Source: JBGPYB01 sp041493035 (GTDB lineage: Bacteria > Acidobacteriota > Vicinamibacteria > Fen-336). Taken from it: DNA of 6,792 nucleotides. The stretch lies in NCBI GenBank assembly GCA_041493035.1, contig JBGPYB010000207.1:1-6792 (forward strand), given 5' to 3'. The notes beneath the pieces are model-generated. The model was not told the origin of the DNA and made no database searches. It saw nothing but the letters and a program-made list of their open reading frames with translations. The translations under genes were made by a program, and so were the position numbers. Positions 1-5,746 of this stretch are shown piece by piece; the stretch's first letter is position 1; the number at the start of each line of letters is the position of its first letter.

Positions 1-291
1 ATGCCCAGCGGCGGCTGGCTCACCCTCGTGACGAAGGCCGATGACGACACCGTGGTCATAGAGGTCCGGGACACGGGACACGGCATCCGGCGCGAGGATA
101 TCAAGCGGATCTACGACCCCTTCTTTACCACGAAGGGTATCGGGCGAGGGACGGGCCTCGGGCTCTCGGTCTCCTACGGCATCGTCCAGGAGCACGGGGG
201 CGCCATCTTCGTGGAGAGCGCCCCGGGGAAGGGGACGACCTTCCAGGTGGCCCTCCCGGCCCTTGCCCTGGCCGAGGCGGCGCAACGTTGA
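1..291 (+). CDS. Sensor histidine kinase, C-terminal ATPase fragment (5' end outside window)
   Basis: This is the end of a two-component sensor kinase, which phosphorylates itself on a His and passes the phosphate to the regulator encoded next. The 96 visible residues are the second half of a HATPase_c domain: G1 box DTGHGI (24-29), F-box region YDPFFTTK (38-45) and G2 box GTGLGL (50-55), then the usual GGAI...S.PGKGTTF.V.LP ending. The N box and the phosphoacceptor His/dimerisation region are missing. The ATG at base 1 encodes the MPSGG that normally follows the N box, so it is an internal Met and the gene begins upstream. The stop TGA (289-291) overlaps the TTG start of the response regulator, which points to co-translation and a cognate pair. 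The signal sensed cannot be told from this part. Confidence 0.93.
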   Translation: MPSGGWLTLVTKADDDTVVIEVRDTGHGIRREDIKRIYDPFFTTKGIGRGTGLGLSVSYGIVQEHGGAIFVESAPGKGTTFQVALPALALAEAAQR

Positions 292-1745
292 GCGAATCGG
301 CCAGCATCCTCGTCATCGACGACGAGGAGGTGATGCGCGATGTCCTGCAAACCGTCCTCTCCCAGGCGGGTTACAAGGTCACGTTTGCGGAGGACGGCGA
401 CAAGGGCCTCGCCCTGGCTCGGAAGCACTCCTACGACGCTGCCATCGTCGACGTGATGCTCCCCGAAATGGGAGGTCTCGACGTCCTCGAGGAGCTGAAG
501 AAGCTCGACGCCGAGCTGGTGGTCCTGATGATCACGGCCTACGCCTCGGTGGAGACGGCGATTACGGCCATGAAGAAGGGGGCCTTCGACTACGTCACGA
601 AGCCCTTCAAGCACGAAGAGGTCCTCCACATCCTGAGGAACGCCCTCCACCAGCGGCGGCTCCAGGACGAGAACAGGCAGCTCCGCACCGCACTCCGGGA
701 TCAGGGACGCTTCACTGAGATCGTCGGGAAGAGCCATCGGATGCAGCAGGTCTTCGGCCTGATCGCCCAGGCGGCGCCCTCACGGTCCACGATCCTCGTC
801 GTCGGCGAAAGCGGCACGGGCAAGGAGTTGGTGGCCAAGGCGATCCACGCCAACAGCGCGCGGGCAGACAGGCCTTTCATCGTGGTGAACTCAGGGAGCC
901 TCCCCCACGACCTCCTGGAATCCAACCTCTTCGGGCACGTGAAGGGCGCTTTCACCGGGGCCGTCTACTCCAAGAAGGGGCTCTTCGAGTTGGCCGACAA
1001 GGGGACGCTCTTCTTCGACGAGATCGGCAACATCCCCCTGGAGACCCAGGCCAAGCTGCTCCGCGTCATGCAGGAACGGGAGTTCATGCGCCTCGGCGGC
1101 GTGGACATCGTGAAGGTCGACGTGCGGATCGTCGCCGCCACCAATATCGACCTCCGCCGCGCGGTGGAAGAGGGGCGCTTCCGAGAGGACCTCTACTATC
1201 GCCTCAACGTCATCGCGATACAGCTCCCTCCCCTCCGGCAGCGGAAGGAGGACATCCCGGCCCTGGTGAGTCATTTCATCGACAAATACGCTCGAGAGAA
1301 CTCCAAGGCCGTGACCGGCGTGACCCCCGCCGCCATGCAGGTGCTGATGGACTACGACCACCCCGGCAACGTGCGAGAGCTCGAGAACATCATTGAGCGG
1401 GGCGTGGTTCTCGCCACCGAAGAGCAGATCGGCCGTGACCTCATTCCCGACCACGTGAAGGCATCTCCGTCCTTCCACGTCCCGCAGATGAGCGTCCCTG
1501 CCGAAGGGATCAGCCTCAAGGACGTCATCGCAAACTTCGAGCGGCGCCTCATCGAGACCGCCCTCGAGAACACCCGGGGAGTCCAGAAGGAGGCCGCCCG
1601 CCTCCTCGGCCTCAAGCCAACAACCCTCAACGAGATGATCAAGCGCCACAGCATCACCCTTCCCCGCGACCGCGACCGCGAGCGCCGGAGCGTCAAGGAT
1701 GGCAAGGAGCTGGCGGAAACGACCGCGAAGCCGACGCCCGCGTGA
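288..1745 (+). CDS. NtrC-family sigma54-dependent response regulator
   Basis: A complete 485-residue cytoplasmic transcription activator of standard family length. The REC domain (about 7-120) has acidic residues D11/D12, phosphoacceptor D55 (IVDVMLPEMGG), T83 and K105. The AAA+ domain (about 144-375) has Walker A GESGTGKE (173-180), the sigma54-contacting GAFTGA loop (220-225), Walker B LFFDE (241-245), probable arginine fingers R299 and R305, and PGNVREL (359-365). A Fis-type HTH lies at about 418-456, followed by a charged tail rich in Arg/Asp/Lys. By family knowledge it activates sigma54 promoters when phosphorylated. I chose the TTG at 288 because the first beta strand and D11/D12 need it, and GAGGCGG (274-280) lies 7 nt upstream; the next ATG (333) would remove them. 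Two departures from the usual sequence are His358 before PGNVREL, commonly Trp, and NSGSLP (201-206), where NCAALP is common. Targets are unknown. Confidence 0.96.
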   Translation: MSESASILVIDDEEVMRDVLQTVLSQAGYKVTFAEDGDKGLALARKHSYDAAIVDVMLPEMGGLDVLEELKKLDAELVVLMITAYASVETAITAMKKGAFDYVTKPFKHEEVLHILRNALHQRRLQDENRQLRTALRDQGRFTEIVGKSHRMQQVFGLIAQAAPSRSTILVVGESGTGKELVAKAIHANSARADRPFIVVNSGSLPHDLLESNLFGHVKGAFTGAVYSKKGLFELADKGTLFFDEIGNIPLETQAKLLRVMQEREFMRLGGVDIVKVDVRIVAATNIDLRRAVEEGRFREDLYYRLNVIAIQLPPLRQRKEDIPALVSHFIDKYARENSKAVTGVTPAAMQVLMDYDHPGNVRELENIIERGVVLATEEQIGRDLIPDHVKASPSFHVPQMSVPAEGISLKDVIANFERRLIETALENTRGVQKEAARLLGLKPTTLNEMIKRHSITLPRDRDRERRSVKDGKELAETTAKPTPA

Positions 1746-1752
1746 CCTTGAC
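1744..1752. repeat. Target site duplication, left copy (GACCTTGAC)
   Basis: The 9-bp GACCTTGAC here is repeated exactly at 3569-3577, immediately outside both ends of the insertion sequence. Its first two bases are the last two of the regulator's TGA stop, so the insertion left the regulator reading frame whole. Nine base pairs is a target duplication length known for ISKra4-family elements. Confidence 0.93.
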
Positions 1753-1775
1753 GGGTGTGCGACATGGTTGTGGGT
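1753..1775. repeat. Terminal inverted repeat of the IS, transposase 3' side
   Basis: It begins GGGTGTGCGACATGG at the element edge. Compared with the reverse complement of 3546-3568, the first nine bases are identical and 19 of 23 match, with mismatches at positions 10, 13, 16 and 22. Only about five bases separate it from the transposase stop at 1781-1783. Confidence 0.9.
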
Positions 1776-1780
1776 AGGGG

Positions 1781-3121
1781 TTAAGCCGAACGGGCCTCCC
1801 AGAAGGTTTCCCAGCGCCCGCTGAGCTCGCAGCATCGGAGAGCGATGATGGCGTTTGCGCCGCGGACGGTCCAGCGCATGCCGGACTGCTTGAGGCGGTG
1901 ACCGATGATGGTTTTGCAGGCGGCTTCGATGACACCCGAGCCGACAAAGAGGCCGCGGCGACGAAAGTCGGCGTAGCGCATGCGGTGGGCATTGGACTCG
2001 AAGTAGCGGATGGTCTTTCGGACCTCGTCCTTGCAGTTGGCGGTGGGACGTAGGCGAGCCAAGCTGCGGACGAGCGTTTCGATATCGCCTGCGTCAAGTT
2101 CGCTGATGCGCGCTTCGGCCCAAGCCTTGGCCTTGGGCGTGCCGGGTCCGTAGAGCAGCTTGGCGAGGCCGGAGAGGTGTTCGCGGGCGTGGTAGAGATC
2201 GACGATCTGGATGGCGCCCGGGAAGTGCTCGTCGGCGATGTTCCAGATCCAGACAGCTCCGTCACCCAGCACGATGATCTGTTCGGCGCGCCGGCTGCTG
2301 CGTCGAATGGCTTCGGTGAAGATGCGCCAGCCGAAGTCCTTCGCGTTTTCGATGGCACCGACGTAGGTGGTTGAGCCTTCGTCGCGCACGGGGCGGCCCT
2401 TGTCATCGAGACGTGTTTGCGTGAATACGCAGCCCAGCTTGGCTTCGCGGGTCTTGGCCTGGCCGGTTTCGTCCTTGCCGGGTCGGCCTTTTGTCTCGCG
2501 CGGGACCATGGGCACGCCGGTTCCGTCGATGGCGACGTACATCTTGGGTACGGAGTGAAGCAGGACGACCTTGCCTGCCAGGACTGCCCCGCGCTCGCGA
2601 CTGGCGATCTGTTCGATCTGCGCGCCGATGGCCTCCGAGACCCGTTCCACCTCCTTGGTCTTCACGACGATGCCGGCCAGAACCTCAAGATCCTGACGCC
2701 CCTCATCGAATGCTTCTTTGCCGCCGACCCGGGCCATGAGGCGGCGGACGCCCGGCGAGAACGACGTGGACACGACGTCCAGGTCGGAGTCCTTCGGGAA
2801 CGTCCCCCCCTTGCAAATGCCGCAGTGGTAGTAAGCGCGACGCACCCGAATCCTGGACAGGACGGTCTGTACGTCCTTGCGCCGATAGTCGACGAAGGCG
2901 GCTTGGTGACCTTTGCCACACGGAACTCGCGGGCCTCGGTAGCCGCTGTCGAAGGCGAGTAGCTGCTCCAGCATCACGCCGCCTACCTCGTGCATCGACG
3001 AGCGGATGGACATCTCGGTAGCCTCCAGGTCGAGGCGCGCATCCTGCTGGCGACCGCAAAGACGTGCGAGAATCCGATCTACTTCTCGCGCGACTTCTTC
3101 CTGGACGACCTGCGCGACGTT
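1781..3121 (-). CDS. IS transposase orfB, ISKra4-family DDE catalytic part (made by -1 frameshift from orfA)
   Basis: This frame encodes the catalytic part of the transposase. A free-standing ATG exists at 3013 (410 residues), but the 36 codons upstream to 3121 stay open and read as transposase-like protein (QVVQEEVAREVDRILARL, later LDLEATEM), so I place the functional start at the A8 frameshift. Numbered from the ATG at 3013, it has a Cys/His cluster (C32, H36, then YYHCGIC 61-67), probable catalytic D163 (AIDGTG), D251 (GDGAVW) and E363 (GSGVIEAACK), YHAREHL (274-280) and a C-terminal GMRW....NAI block (378-389). All three acidic residues are present, so activity is plausible. The fusion with orfA would be 566 residues, with catalytic residues at 319, 407 and 519. 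The motif assignments come from memory of the family; the residues are visible. Confidence 0.93.
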   Translation of the reverse strand, partial: NVAQVVQEEVAREVDRILARLCGRQQDARLDLEATEMSIRSSMHEVGGVMLEQLLAFDSGYRGPRVPCGKGHQAAFVDYRRKDVQTVLSRIRVRRAYYHCGICKGGTFPKDSDLDVVSTSFSPGVRRLMARVGGKEAFDEGRQDLEVLAGIVVKTKEVERVSEAIGAQIEQIASRERGAVLAGKVVLLHSVPKMYVAIDGTGVPMVPRETKGRPGKDETGQAKTREAKLGCVFTQTRLDDKGRPVRDEGSTTYVGAIENAKDFGWRIFTEAIRRSSRRAEQIIVLGDGAVWIWNIADEHFPGAIQIVDLYHAREHLSGLAKLLYGPGTPKAKAWAEARISELDAGDIETLVRSLARLRPTANCKDEVRKTIRYFESNAHRMRYADFRRRGLFVGSGVIEAACKTIIGHRLKQSGMRWTVRGANAIIALRCCELSGRWETFWEARSA

Positions 3122-3480
3122 TTTTTTGGAACCGCTATGTCGTCCGGCTCCGCAGCAGGGCGCTTCTCGCTGATCTGCTCGCTGATCTCCACGATCGCCT
3201 GGACCAGCTCCCGGAACCTCAGGTGATTCCTGACTTCTACCTTAGCCTTGGCCAGTTCCGCTCCTGGCCTCAGATTCCTCGCCTGACTCTTGCCATCGAC
3301 CTTCGTCATGAGCAGATACTGGGGACCATGGCCACGATGGCCCGATCTCGCACAGCAGCAATTGGGTTTCCCGCAGCGGCGGTAGTTCTCGGCGATCGAG
3401 CCGCGGCGCAGGTCGCCGATTTCGGAGAGTTCCCGGAACAGGCGAGCTCGGTCCTGCCGGAGCGTGTCGATGTCTGGCAT
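3079..3480 (-). CDS. IS transposase orfA, Cys-rich DUF6788-like N-terminal part
   Basis: A 133-residue basic protein that is the first frame of the transposase. The core is a Cys/His-rich block, YRRCGKPNCCCARSGHRGHG (about 34-53), resembling a metal-binding knuckle, then YLLMTKVDGK and a helix-rich stretch RFRELVQAIVEISEQISEK. The end is Lys/Arg/Ser-rich (PKKTSRRSSRKKSREK). I match it to the small DUF6788-type proteins found near transposases; that name is from memory. The start is firm: ATG at 3480 with GGGAGGTG a few bases upstream. Codons 119-120 are AAA AAA inside an A8 run; ribosomes slipping back one base there continue into orfB, while those that do not stop at TAG (3081-3079). A short product made alone might bind the ends or regulate transposition, as in other two-frame insertion sequences; this is inference. 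Confidence 0.85.
   Translation of the reverse strand: MPDIDTLRQDRARLFRELSEIGDLRRGSIAENYRRCGKPNCCCARSGHRGHGPQYLLMTKVDGKSQARNLRPGAELAKAKVEVRNHLRFRELVQAIVEISEQISEKRPAAEPDDIAVPKKTSRRSSRKKSREK
3120..3127 (-). promoter_or_regulatory. A8 slippery run, probable programmed -1 frameshift site
   Basis: On the minus strand the frame reads CCA AAA AAA ACG in orfA. Slipping back one base gives CCA AAA AAA AAC GTC, which enters the open orfB frame. A six-base stem is possible two bases after the run (TCGCGC at 3112-3117 with GCGCGA at 3086-3091, 20-nt loop) and might stimulate slippage, though it lies closer than usual. RNA polymerase slippage on A8 is an alternative way to the same fusion. The site is visible; its use is inferred from the coding continuity. 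Confidence 0.82.
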
Positions 3481-3483
3481 GCC

Positions 3484-3489
3484 ACCTCC
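3484..3489 (-). promoter_or_regulatory. Strong Shine-Dalgarno for transposase orfA
   Basis: The minus strand reads GGGAGGTGGC directly before the ATG at 3480. It is the best ribosome binding site in the window and fixes the orfA start. Confidence 0.8.
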
Positions 3490-3492
3490 CTA

Positions 3493-3514
3493 CTGAATAT
3501 ATACGCCTATTCAG
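3493..3514 (-). promoter_or_regulatory. 22-bp palindrome in the IS leader, possible operator or mRNA hairpin
   Basis: CTGAATA (3493-3499) and TATTCAG (3508-3514) are perfect inverted 7-mers with an 8-bp spacer, ending 12 bp before the orfA ATG and just before its Shine-Dalgarno. The patch is AT-rich in GC-rich surroundings and contains -10-like hexamers on the minus strand (TATATT and TATTCT), without a convincing -35. It could be an operator over the transposase promoter or a 5' hairpin in the transcript. The repeat is certain; the role is not. Confidence 0.5.
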
Positions 3515-3545
3515 AATAGCATACCTACGAAAGACTCGCACGCTC

Positions 3546-3568
3546 ATCCACATCCGTGACGCACACCC
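3546..3568. repeat. Terminal inverted repeat of the IS, transposase 5' side
   Basis: Read on the minus strand from the element edge it begins GGGTGTGCGTCACGG, matching 19 of 23 bases of the repeat at 1753-1775. The outermost base is C3568, directly next to the right copy of the target duplication. Confidence 0.9.
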
Positions 3569-3577
3569 GACCTTGAC
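3569..3577. repeat. Target site duplication, right copy (GACCTTGAC)
   Basis: Identical to 1744-1752. Its last five bases, TTGAC, with A3578 form a TTGACA hexamer that may be the -35 of the DUF4388 gene promoter, so the insertion falls on a possible promoter element and regenerates it. Confidence 0.93.
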
Positions 3578-3600
3578 AGTTCGCTCGATCCCCTGATAAC
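3573..3600 (+). promoter_or_regulatory. Possible sigma70-type promoter for the DUF4388 gene
   Basis: A perfect -35 consensus TTGACA (3573-3578) is followed 16 bp later by GATAAC (3595-3600), four of six matches to TATAAT. Transcription would start about 12-15 bp before the ATG at 3621, leaving a very short leader. The -35 is strong, the -10 middling, and consensus matches are less predictive in GC-rich hosts, so this is a candidate only. Confidence 0.4.
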
Positions 3601-3620
3601 CTCCCGTTCTTCTCAGAGTT

Positions 3621-4466
3621 ATGGCTTTTCAAGGCTCGCTCGCTGAGCTCCACCTTCCGGACATCATCCAGCTCATCAGCGTCAGCGGCAAGACAGGTGT
3701 CTTCCACCTGACCGATGGCGGGCTGAAGGGGCAGATCTTTCTTCACGACGGGAAGATCGTCCACGCGCAGATCGAGGACATCTCCGGGGAGGAGGCGGTT
3801 TACGCTCTCGCCATCTGGAGCCAGGGGGACTTCAAGTTCGAGCCCAGGATCGCCAGCGAGGTTCAGACGATCTCCAAGAGCAACACGAACCTCCTGATGG
3901 AGGCGGCGCGCCGCCTGGACGAATGGCGAGTCCTTTCCAAGAAGATTCCAGCGACCGAGATGATCCCCGAGTTCGTGGTGCAGGACAACCGCGAGGGACA
4001 GATCAGTCTCAATACCCTGGAATGGCTGATCCTTTCCAAGATCGACGGGCAGCGCAGCATCAAGGCGATCGCGGCCGCCAGCGGGCTGTCCGTCTTTGAT
4101 ACGTCCAAGATCCTCTACAGCTTGATCGTGTCGGGACTCATTCGTCTCCGCGAAGGCAGTCCGGCGACGGTCCCCGCGACGACAGCGAGCGGCTCGGCGG
4201 CCGGCGTCACGTCGGGAGCGGCGGACGGGTCCGCCGGCGCTCTGGCCAAGCTCAACCGGGTCCGGGACGTCTGCAATTCCGCTCTCGGCGCCGTGGGCGA
4301 AAGCGTCGTGAACAAGCACTACCAGAAGGCGCGAGGGGAGATCGAGAAGGGGGCGGGCGGAGAGGCCATCGACGAGGCCATCAGCCAGATCACCCGGGCT
4401 GCCTCGATCCTCAAGGGCCCAACGACCACGGAAGCCCTCCTGGAACAGCTCAAAGCGATTCGTTAG
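3621..4466 (+). CDS. DUF4388 (PATAN-like) domain protein
   Basis: A 281-residue soluble protein with no signal peptide or membrane segment. Residues 1-80 match the DUF4388 pattern: FQGSLAELHLPDIIQLIS, GKTGVFHLTDGGLKGQIFLHDGKIVHAQ, then GEEAVYALAIWSQGDFKFEP. Residues about 125-178 look like a winged-helix module (LNTLEWLILSKIDGQRSI..IA..SGLSVFDTSKILYSLIVSGLI). A linker rich in Ala, Ser, Thr and Gly (180-208) leads to a C-terminal helical segment (about 209-281) that I do not recognise. DUF4388 proteins commonly sit near two-component and gliding or GTPase genes and are thought to act in signalling or protein interaction; no enzymatic role is known to me. Before the insertion it lay 50 bp after the regulator, so it may be part of the same pathway. 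The ATG has only a weak AGAG upstream, but the domain begins at residue 3, which supports this start. Confidence 0.9.
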   Translation: MAFQGSLAELHLPDIIQLISVSGKTGVFHLTDGGLKGQIFLHDGKIVHAQIEDISGEEAVYALAIWSQGDFKFEPRIASEVQTISKSNTNLLMEAARRLDEWRVLSKKIPATEMIPEFVVQDNREGQISLNTLEWLILSKIDGQRSIKAIAAASGLSVFDTSKILYSLIVSGLIRLREGSPATVPATTASGSAAGVTSGAADGSAGALAKLNRVRDVCNSALGAVGESVVNKHYQKARGEIEKGAGGEAIDEAISQITRAASILKGPTTTEALLEQLKAIR

Positions 4467-4469
4467 CTA

Positions 4470-4517
4470 GGCAGTTCGGGGGGGTATCGGGCCGGGACGC
4501 CCGCCCCGCTCGCTGCC
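4470..4517. terminator. GC-rich nested stem-loop between convergent genes, possible terminator
   Basis: Three nested inverted pairs are visible: GGCAG (4470-4474) with CTGCC (4513-4517), CGGGG (4477-4481) with CCCCG (4504-4508), and CGGGC (4488-4492) with GCCCG (4499-4503). It starts four bases after the DUF4388 stop and lies between converging genes, where a two-way terminator is expected. There is no T-run on either side, so it is not a classic intrinsic terminator. Confidence 0.35.
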
Positions 4518-4552
4518 TTCGTTCCAAGCGTCAGTGGTAGAGCGGCTGAGCC

Positions 4553-5746
4553 CTACTTGCGGGATCCGACGGCGGCGATGAGCGCGCGATACTTCCGCAT
4601 CACGACGTCCCAGCGGTAATTTTCACGGACATAGCCGGCCCCGTTCTCGCCCAGCGCTGCGCGAAAGCGATCCTCGACGACGAGCAGATCGAGAGCCTCG
4701 ACGAACTCTAGGGCGTTCGCGTAGTGAAGAGCCGCTCGGGACCTTACCGCATGGTCTCGCAGCACCGCCGAGCGGGCGTTGACGAGGGCAGGCGTCCCGA
4801 GAGCGAGCCCCTCCAGGAGAACGATGGAAAGGCTCTCATACAGGCTCGGGCAAACGATCGCCTTCGCACCGGCCATCGCGGCCATCTTCTCCGCCTCGGA
4901 AACGTATCCAAGGTAGCGGACGCCAGGGACCCTGGGCGTCGGCATCGCGAGCTTCCCGATCAGAAGGAGCTGCGCCCCGCCACGACGGTCTCTTCGATAT
5001 CGGCCGTAGTGGTCGAGCATCTCGCCGCACCCCTTCCCGGCATCGACACGGCCCGCGTAGAGCACGTAAGGGCCACGAACGTCGTGCTGAATGCGGAACC
5101 GCTCCACGTCGGGAGCGGCGACGGGGACCTCAATCCCTATACCGGCAATCTCCGAGGGACGCTCTCCCACGGGGAAGCGCGCCTTTACGATCTCTCTCTC
5201 GGGAACGGAGCAGAAGGCAAAGGCGCGGGGAGCGGCGAAGACCGACTGGTAGATCGAGAGGCGAAGCGGCGGCTCGTCGTGGGCCGTGGGAACGAGGATC
5301 GAACGTTCCGGGGCGACTTTGAGGCCCCAGTAGGTGGGAGCATAGAGGTAGGTAAAGAAGATAACGGCCGCGAAGGCCTCTTTGCGCCGTTCAAGGGCCT
5401 CCACGAGACGGGGCACATGCGGACCCTGGCACCTCAGCCACTGAAGCTCCTCTTCCGCCGATGCGGCCCGCCCGAAGATGTCCTCGGAGAGGCGATTGAA
5501 GGACGCGAGGTCACGTTCCTCCTCGACCGGGAAGCGGGTCACCTCGACCCCGCCGAGTTGCTCGGGCCCTGGAGCAAGCTCGTTGCGCCACGTCACGTAG
5601 TCCCGCGCACACGTGGTGAAGACCGTGACGCGAAAGTCGGGGGCGAGGCGCTCCGCCACGGCGCGTGCGAGGGATTCCGAGCCCCCCGTCACGTCGGTGC
5701 CATAGCGCTGCACAACAATCGCGACCTGTGGCCGTTCCGGCGTCAC
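4553..5746 (-). CDS. Glycosyltransferase, GT4 family (GT-B fold)
   Basis: A complete 397-residue retaining-type sugar transferase with two Rossmann-like halves. The N-terminal half starts VAIVVQRYGTDVTGGSES, the glycine-rich acceptor-side loop (GGSES 21-25), followed by a TTCARDYVTWRNE stretch. The C-terminal half begins near YVLYAGRVDAGKG (227-239), has LLLIGKL (260-266), and carries the EX7E motif as E304 and E312 in PSLYESLSIVLLEGLALGTP, which in this family contacts the nucleotide-sugar donor. It probably acts at the inner face of the membrane in polysaccharide, O-antigen or glycoprotein glycan assembly; the sugar and acceptor cannot be read from sequence. It starts at GTG, overlapping the TGA of the upstream glycosyltransferase by 4 bp (GTGA), with no strong ribosome binding site, so it is probably translated by coupling. 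Confidence 0.93.
   Translation of the reverse strand: MTPERPQVAIVVQRYGTDVTGGSESLARAVAERLAPDFRVTVFTTCARDYVTWRNELAPGPEQLGGVEVTRFPVEEERDLASFNRLSEDIFGRAASAEEELQWLRCQGPHVPRLVEALERRKEAFAAVIFFTYLYAPTYWGLKVAPERSILVPTAHDEPPLRLSIYQSVFAAPRAFAFCSVPEREIVKARFPVGERPSEIAGIGIEVPVAAPDVERFRIQHDVRGPYVLYAGRVDAGKGCGEMLDHYGRYRRDRRGGAQLLLIGKLAMPTPRVPGVRYLGYVSEAEKMAAMAGAKAIVCPSLYESLSIVLLEGLALGTPALVNARSAVLRDHAVRSRAALHYANALEFVEALDLLVVEDRFRAALGENGAGYVRENYRWDVVMRKYRALIAAVGSRK

Larger units (their letters stand above)
1753..3568 (-). mobile_element. Complete ISKra4-family insertion sequence, 1816 bp
   Basis: The element is bounded by terminal inverted repeats starting GGGTGTGCG and by a perfect 9-bp target duplication. 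It carries one transposase in two overlapping frames on the minus strand: orfA (Cys-rich N-terminal domain) and orfB (DDE domain), joined at an A8 run. The family call rests on orfB: CG.GH, RRAYYHC..C, AIDGTG, LGDGAVW, YHAREHL and GSGVIEAACK...GMRW. No passenger gene is seen. Intact ends, an unmutated target duplication and no stop or damage other than the A8 frame change suggest a fairly recent and possibly functional insertion. It separates the response regulator from the DUF4388 gene; its transposase converges on the regulator and diverges from the DUF4388 gene. The boundaries are read directly from the bases; the subgroup is not determined. Confidence 0.93.

Noticed and set aside
1746..1780. 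Searching the short gap between the regulator and transposase stops for a terminator.
   Set aside because: It holds only target duplication, IS terminal repeat and a G-rich stretch; no stem followed by a T-run is visible.
891..1835. A 314-codon open frame on the minus strand across the regulator.
   Set aside because: It is antisense to strongly conserved AAA+ coding sequence, its translation is low-complexity (His/Leu/Val/Glu-rich) without motifs, and it crosses the IS left end and target duplication. Typical GC-rich shadow frame.
1781..3013. Treating the catalytic frame as a stand-alone transposase starting at the ATG at 3013.
   Set aside because: The frame upstream of that Met continues to read as helical protein back to A8, and no ribosome binding site of quality lies before 3013, unlike the strong one before orfA.
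3064..3519. A 151-codon plus-strand frame over the transposase first gene.
   Set aside because: It is the complement of orfA, has no matching start signal, and its translation shows no domain.
4531..4543. TCAGTGGTAGAGC resembles a tRNA D-arm.
   Set aside because: No acceptor stem, anticodon arm or TTC-containing T-arm follows at the needed distances, and the adjoining sequence is the end of a glycosyltransferase gene. At most a chance match.
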